A stretch of DNA of 47,828 bases, from NCBI GenBank assembly GCA_015680685.1, contig MNCI01005191.1, positions 253,522 to 301,349 on the forward strand. Direction: 5' to 3'. This document shows positions 43,436 to 47,828 of this stretch, piece by piece. Every line of letters starts with the position of its first letter. Positions within the stretch are counted from its first letter, which is position 1. The stretch comes from Gnetum montanum (Eukaryota > Streptophyta > Gnetopsida > Gnetales > Gnetaceae). Under the pieces are notes generated by a model that saw only the letters and a program-made list of their open reading frames with translations, did not search any database and was not told the origin of the DNA. The position numbers and the translations under genes were made by a program.

Positions 43436-44110
43436 AGCTTTATCATGTTTGAAGACCCATAGGATCTATTAGATAGGTATTACATTTTTATGAATAATAA
43501 AGATAAAGTATATAAATTGGGCAAACACTAATGGGAGCATCAAAAATAAATCATACGAGTTTTTTGTTGTGAAATTATAATGTTGTCTCAAATGGGTAGT
43601 CACAACACAAGAAAGAAATACATATAACTTATCTTTAAGGGCACATGATCTACACAACTTACAAATGCACTCTTCTCGAGGGAGTTGAATTCATCTTTCA
43701 CTTTCAATTCTAAGATGATGAGAACTTAAGCGAAGCTTGTTGACAGCACTATGATACTTGATTGAAATAACAACTAAGAGATAGTGAGCTTTTACATCTA
43801 GTTTATTAGATCTAATGTGGTGTAAATAAAATTATCTCATGCCTCTTATATTAGACCACATCTTTGTTAAAATTTTCTACTTAACTAATTATTGAATATG
43901 CTTAGGATTTTATTGCATGTCCTTCTAAGAGATATTCCATTTTTTCAACCGATGCATCCTTTGAAAATACCAACTATAGTCTTGCAAATCCTCAAGAACC
44001 GCTTTAGAGAATTTTTCTTGACTCATTGAGAAGAAAAGTTTTTTGCACTCTTGTAGTCGCATCATAAGACCACAAAACCTATTAATCATTGGTTAGAGGT
44101 GCTTTGAATA
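43436..44110 (-). repeat. Dispersed decayed coding repeat, copy 2
   Basis: 43436-43700 aligns with 5855-6135. On the minus strand it encodes CKLCRSCALKDK then SYDLFLMLPLVF and IIHKNVIPI, against CNKCHKVGI, FYDLFLLPSLPF and FHENIIFV in copy 1. Upstream (44110-43710) broken frames show NRFCGLMMRLQECKKLFFSM and LEDLQDYSWYFQRMHRLKK, which look like real protein but match no family I know. It could be a transposon gene or a dispersed host pseudogene. Confidence 0.45.
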
Positions 44111-44167
44111 GACCATAAGCAAATGAATAGGCAACCAAACCAATGATACACACCCATCCATAAAAGC

Positions 44168-44213
44168 ACAAGCGCGCACGCACGCACGCACACGCGCGCG
44201 CACACACACACAA
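44168..44213. repeat. Alternating purine-pyrimidine tract (CG/CA)n
   Basis: GCGCGCACGCACGCACGC followed by ACACGCGCGCG and ACACACACAC: almost strictly alternating purine and pyrimidine for over 40 bases, a sequence class able to adopt Z-DNA. A single N lies 22 bases downstream at 44235. Confidence 0.9.
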
Positions 44214-44504
44214 AATTATTTTTCTTAGTGAGCTNTTAGGGCCATGTAATTCTATTGGTGATGGTTAAGATAGCAATGGAATCAAAAGATCTCCACACTC
44301 CTTTAACCCCCATTTCGGCGGGAAAAAAACCTTTAATCCATAATAAAGGCATATTTTTCTATTAACTGAATCTAGAGAAAATGAAAGCCCAATTTTAACA
44401 AAGTAATATTGGAAAATAAATATTGTCAAATTTCTAGTGCATAAAGGATGTGAAGATGTCATGCCTACCATTTTCCACTATCACTTGTAATAGTGATTTA
44501 GAAT

Positions 44505-44562
44505 ATTCTTATTTTATTAACGAGCTAAGTGATAGTTGTATTTTATTAACAAGCTAAGTCAT
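44505..44562 (+). repeat. Tandem duplication of about 29 bp
   Basis: TTTTATTAACGAGCTAAGTG and TTTTATTAACAAGCTAAGTC follow each other, each continuing with ATAGTT. It is a simple local duplication with no evident function. Confidence 0.7.
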
Positions 44563-44589
44563 AGTTATTAATCTTAGTAGCATTACCCA

Positions 44590-44665
44590 TTGAAATCAAA
44601 CCCATGACCTCGAGCTTCCAAATCAAGTTTCTTACCATGACTAACACCTCATTGTTATACCTAGT
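44590..44665 (-). mobile_element. Possible tRNA-derived SINE head
   Basis: On the minus strand, GGTGTTAGTCATGGTAAG has the look of an internal pol III box A, and GGTCATGGGTTTGATTTC of box B, about 35 bases apart. The GAGGTCATGGGTTYGA run is common at the 5' end of plant SINEs such as Au-like families. The 3' boundary and tail are unclear. There is no full cloverleaf, so it is not a tRNA gene. Confidence 0.45.
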
Positions 44666-45189
44666 ACATTTATGCTAAAAGCATTCCTCATAGATGGTCC
44701 CTATTTGAGAAACAATACATAACGAATTAACATTTTAATTTAAATTTCATAACCAATTAAATTACTTTTCATTTATCAAAATTTTAAGTAACCATTAAAA
44801 ATGGGTGATACCTCAATATTAATAACCTTTTATTTTAAAATCTTTGTTAAACAATGAACTTTCAATAATATCAAGTAACTTAACAAAGCAAAACTTCAAT
44901 CATAATGAATGAAATCTATTACTTTGTTGTTATTTTGCGCTTTCCTTTTAAAACAAAAATACTTATCTCATAATATCAATAAATAAGCTCATTAAAGCCC
45001 ACAAGCACCAACCTATTATTGATTTACAAAGAATAACTAAACACCTATTTTTTAAAAACTAAAAATAGTTGTATTATTGAAGAAAGGCAAAACTAAAAAT
45101 AAATTCCACATAATGCAAGATATGATTATACAGGTCTCTGTATTCCTGCATTACAAACTTCCATTCTTTTCTCCGATCTCCAGCCACAG

Positions 45190-45345
45190 TACTACAAGTG
45201 TATGCACGAGCAATCAACGCCTGCAACACGAGCCAGCCTGAGAACAATAAGCGGATATAAATCACACAACAGAAAAATCTATAAGACTGTCAATCTCTGG
45301 TTTGGGTTGGGAGATACAATTTTGAGTAGTCATGAAAGAAAAAAT
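45190..45345 (+). promoter_or_regulatory. Duplicated bHLH promoter and 5' UTR
   Basis: Aligns without rearrangement to 2270-2415: CGAGCAATCAACGCCTGCAA against CGAGCAATGAACACCTGCAA, AGCGGATATAAATCACACAA against AGCGGATATAAATCACGCAA, then the CAATCTCTG, GGGAGAT and AATTTTGAG blocks. The TATA box is at 45256-45261. Identity is about 70 to 75 percent by eye, higher around the TATA. No first-exon coding sequence follows; the hairpin of the next entry begins instead. If active, this promoter would transcribe the hairpin. Confidence 0.75.
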
Positions 45346-45350
45346 TTAGT

Positions 45351-45613
45351 TCAGCATGCTTTGCAGAAAAAATCAATGGATCTGTAAAGTAAAGTAAAAC
45401 TATGAGCAACGGATGTTACAGGCGCTGCTGTCTTCACTTGTGGTGCAGAAGAAGTTGTTGACGCCATAATTGTGTGTTGTCACTGTGGAAGAGCTGTGCC
45501 ATGAACGGCTTGAACAACTTCCTCTGCACTACCGGCGAAGACAGCAGCGCCGTGTTGCACATAATTTTACTTTACTTTACAGATCCATTGATTTTTGATG
45601 CAAAGTATGCTGA
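45351..45613 (+). ncRNA. Long inverted repeat made from bHLH coding sequence: candidate small-RNA hairpin
   Basis: Arm 1 is 45351-45459 and arm 2 is 45513-45613, with a 53-base loop. 45368-45399 pairs perfectly with 45565-45596 (32 bp). The inner parts also pair: GGCGCTGCTGTCTTC at 45421 with GAAGACAGCAGCGCC at 45537-45551, and AAGTTGTT with AACAACTT, broken by a few mismatches and one gap of about 8 bases in arm 2. Arm 1 plus loop (45405-45500) is collinear with bHLH codons at 3226-3330, encoding MLQALLSSLVVQKKLL, a stop, then LCVVTVEEL. Arm 2 carries the same segment inverted. The bHLH domain itself is absent. A transcript would form a hairpin of about 100 bp, suitable in principle for Dicer-like processing. 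Transcription and processing are inference. Confidence 0.7.
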
Positions 45614-45838
45614 GGATAATCCCCTGCAACATGCAATTTATAGGTTGCAGTTGTTAACAATAATTAAGAGCTTGCCCGTTAGCAATGTACTGGTAGGATC
45701 ATTCTATTTGTCGGAAACCGGCTGCAAATTCGACTAAGAAAATTAAATAATTAAGTAATGTTGGATTTATTTTAAAGTTTCAATCCAGTAAAAGTTTTTT
45801 CCCCTTTTTTATTTCGTTGTTTGTATCTGCGAAAACAT
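45614..45838. other. Sequence 3' of the hairpin
   Basis: No match to the bHLH gene that I can see. It contains a short ORF tail (to 45737) with no motif, then an AT-rich stretch with a run of Ts near 45795. A poly(A) or termination site for a hairpin transcript could lie here but no clear AATAAA is present. Confidence 0.4.
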
Positions 45839-45839
45839 G

Positions 45840-46290
45840 CACATGAAAGCGGTAAGTTTGCAGCATGAATTGTGGTGTTTGCTGCATGAATCCGGCTTCA
45901 AATAGTCGAGAACTCTTAAGAATCGCGCTAACATCAGCGAGTTAGGACTTGTGCTTAAATCCGAAAAATCATCCTAAAACGCATTGACTTTCCATTAAAA
46001 GATAGGTTTAACAAAAGTCGTACCGGGTCAGGTCGTCATAAATTCTAATCTAGCCATTCATGCGGCTATCGATCTCTACACCTGTCATCATTGGCTGGAT
46101 TAAAAACACTGAAACACTGGCATGAATCACTGTGTTATGTAGAAGAAGGAACTGGGAAGTATGTTCGCAGCATGAATTATGAGGAACTGGGAAGTGAGAA
46201 GGTAAGTTTGCACCATGAATCAGGTTGTCACGCAGAAGAAAAACAACGGGGAAGGTAAATTTGCAGCATGAATTATGATGTAGGATAGAA
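45840..46290 (+). repeat. Irregular repeats containing a TTTGCAGCATGAATT core
   Basis: GGTAAGTTTGCAGCATGAATT occurs near 45851, and variants near 46160 (TTCGCAGCATGAATTATGA), 46200 (GGTAAGTTTGCACCATGAAT) and 46254 (GGTAAATTTGCAGCATGAATT). Most are followed by an AGAAGAAAAA or GAACTGGGAAG block. Spacing is 40 to 300 bases. The function is unknown. Confidence 0.6.
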
Positions 46291-46299
46291 GAAAAAACT

Positions 46300-47119
46300 G
46301 GGAAACTTGTGTTCCCGATAACAGGGCGACGTCAACCTGGGAAAAAGACATCATTTTTGAAGATTATACACTGACTTATTAGAAATTGAGAATTTTTTGT
46401 ATATATCCTTATTTTATATTTTGTAACTTGGATTTTCTTAATCACGTATCCACGATTCCAGGGCTTGACTTTCAAGTAAATGGTTAACGTTAACTCGTAT
46501 GAAATTAATAGGATTCTTGGATTATCTTGAGTTTGTAGAAGGGATGTAAATTAAATATAATAAAATATTTAAATTATATTTTTAAAAAACATAATGTAAT
46601 ATTTTAAAATAGAATTATTTACGTCAAAGGTATAAATTACATTTAATTATTTTTCTTTTTTTTTTCATTCTTACTTTAAATTCATTAAATCTCATTTTTT
46701 AATTTAAAATTCAATTGAGAGTATTTGTGATGGAGATGATGTCATGCATTTTTCTTTGTTTTACTATTTTATACTCAAAGCTAAAATTTTCTAAATCTAA
46801 GATGCTCAAACATATACATAGCTATAGTGAAAAATAGATAAGCTTCATTATTAAAATACCCATGATTAAGTTTGCAAGCAAGTTTCATGACTCTATTGCT
46901 CTTTAGTTGTATTTATTTATCTAAGATTTTGTTCCTTAATTTATATTTGATGATGATCATGTTTTCATTTTTATTTATAGTGCTTTTAGTGTACATAGTG
47001 GGATGAAATTTCAAAAGATAATGATAAGTACCTTGAGCAGAGCACGGACAATGCATAACAATCCCAACTACAAATTGATGGTGTAAGTTGTAGTTACTTT
47101 GTATCCCCCTCCTCCATAC
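46300..47119. other. AT-rich intergenic DNA, nothing recognised
   Basis: Very AT-rich from 46380 to 46850 with homopolymer runs. The minus-strand ORFs at 46913-47281 run into the LTR and have no recognised domain. Confidence 0.5.
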
Positions 47120-47828
47120 TAATGAATCGTGGTTCATCGGGCTGTGATATCGGATCCACGATATCGGGTATGCAATATCGCATTCCAATAATGATATCGG
47201 ATACATGATATCGTGACTCTTGTGTGGGCCTATAAATACACATGTAGGCGCATGAGAGAGGGGAGCCTTTAAGTTTTTCAATAGTCAGTTTCTCAACCCT
47301 TTCTCCCAGTGCATGCCCACAGTGTGATGATTGTAATTGTACGACATCTTTATTCGAGTGTGACGTACTTGGACACACACATTACCGGAAATAAAGATCG
47401 AGATTACTTCATCATTGCAGCATTCACTTAGCTTAATTATTTAATTGTTATTGTTATTTATTACTTTTGTAGTTAATATCTCTTCACCCTTAACTCCTTA
47501 AACGTGGAATGAGTACAACTTAATCACGAGCATTTAACTGTGACTACTTGGTATCCCAGTAGCGTACCTAGGCCATGCGCTTGGTAATCTTAGTGGTAGT
47601 CGTGCATGAGGTCCAAGATGTGTACAGATGATTAAGGAATGGATGCTCATCACACTTAGGCTAGTTTAGATTCTCTCTCCCTATCTCCTATTAGCTTAAC
47701 TCTCTCTCCCTTTTCCTCTTAGCTTAGTTAAAGTTATTTTCCATTGCCTCCAGGAGTAGCACTAATTTAGGACCACATCATACACCTCTCTCTGGACTAA
47801 ACCATACGTGACAAAGCAAATACTAGTC
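47120..47828 (+). mobile_element. LTR cut by the window end
   Basis: Starts TAATGAATCG, the mutated or variant TGATGAAT start seen at 29957 on the minus strand. U3 has four GATATC palindromes plus AATATC in 47148-47212. TATAAATACACATG near 47231 is the TATA box, and AATAAAGATCGAG near 47390 the R region. It then follows U5 blocks up to CAAATACTAGTC at the last base. It resembles the solo LTR at 29086-29957 closely. Whether an internal region follows is outside the window. Confidence 0.85.

Noticed and set aside
44590-44665. A tRNA gene on the minus strand
   Set aside because: Box A- and B-like motifs are present, but no acceptor stem or cloverleaf can be formed; a SINE head fits better.

Overview
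This window is nuclear DNA from a land plant. It holds one recognisable host gene, a plant bHLH transcription factor, surrounded by old, nested LTR retrotransposons, a LINE relic and a possible SINE relic. The many decayed elements, slow loss of old copies and abundance of Ty3-gypsy sequence would suit a gymnosperm or another large-genome plant. That is inference; nothing here fixes the species. There are no bacterial operons, rRNA genes or CRISPR arrays. Seven N positions or blocks mark assembly joints, and several are flanked by duplicated sequence.

Layout. 1-305: inverted LTR fragments. 2335-3576: a two-exon bHLH gene with TATA box and poly(A) signal. 3880-5722: an antisense RTE-type LINE relic split by a solo LTR (4545-5339) with target duplication CTATT. 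6250-8760: a decayed 5' LTR, primer site and gag on the plus strand. 9864-16182: the 3' LTR and pol (protease, RT, RNase H, integrase) of an antisense Athila/Tat-like gypsy element that has lost its 5' part. 16708-25460: a structurally complete LTR element with both LTRs, a primer site, gag, a purine tract and a long unrecognised second ORF, but no pol. 26440-26842: a DUF4283/zinc-knuckle relic. 28254-32837: a much older copy of the same second ORF plus 3' LTR, interrupted by a solo LTR (29086-29957, target duplication GAAGT). 32944-42944: an antisense 10-kb Ogre/Tat-like element with gag and protease but no RT or integrase, flanked by CTATT on both sides. 43430-45100: degraded repeats, a purine-pyrimidine tract and a tRNA-like SINE head. 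45190-45613: a rearranged copy of the bHLH promoter followed by a long inverted repeat made from bHLH C-terminal coding sequence. 47120-47828: the start of another LTR element cut by the window edge.

Two things stand out. First, the inverted repeat at 45351-45613 would fold into a hairpin of about 100 bp, has bHLH-coding sequence in both arms, and sits behind a copy of the bHLH promoter with its TATA box. This is the arrangement expected of a young small-RNA hairpin locus born from its own target family. Second, two strongly diverged pol-less LTR elements keep the same second ORF, with the same splice-acceptor-like start and the same C-terminal end. This points to a retrotransposon lineage that carries a long coiled-coil protein and depends on a partner for reverse transcriptase.
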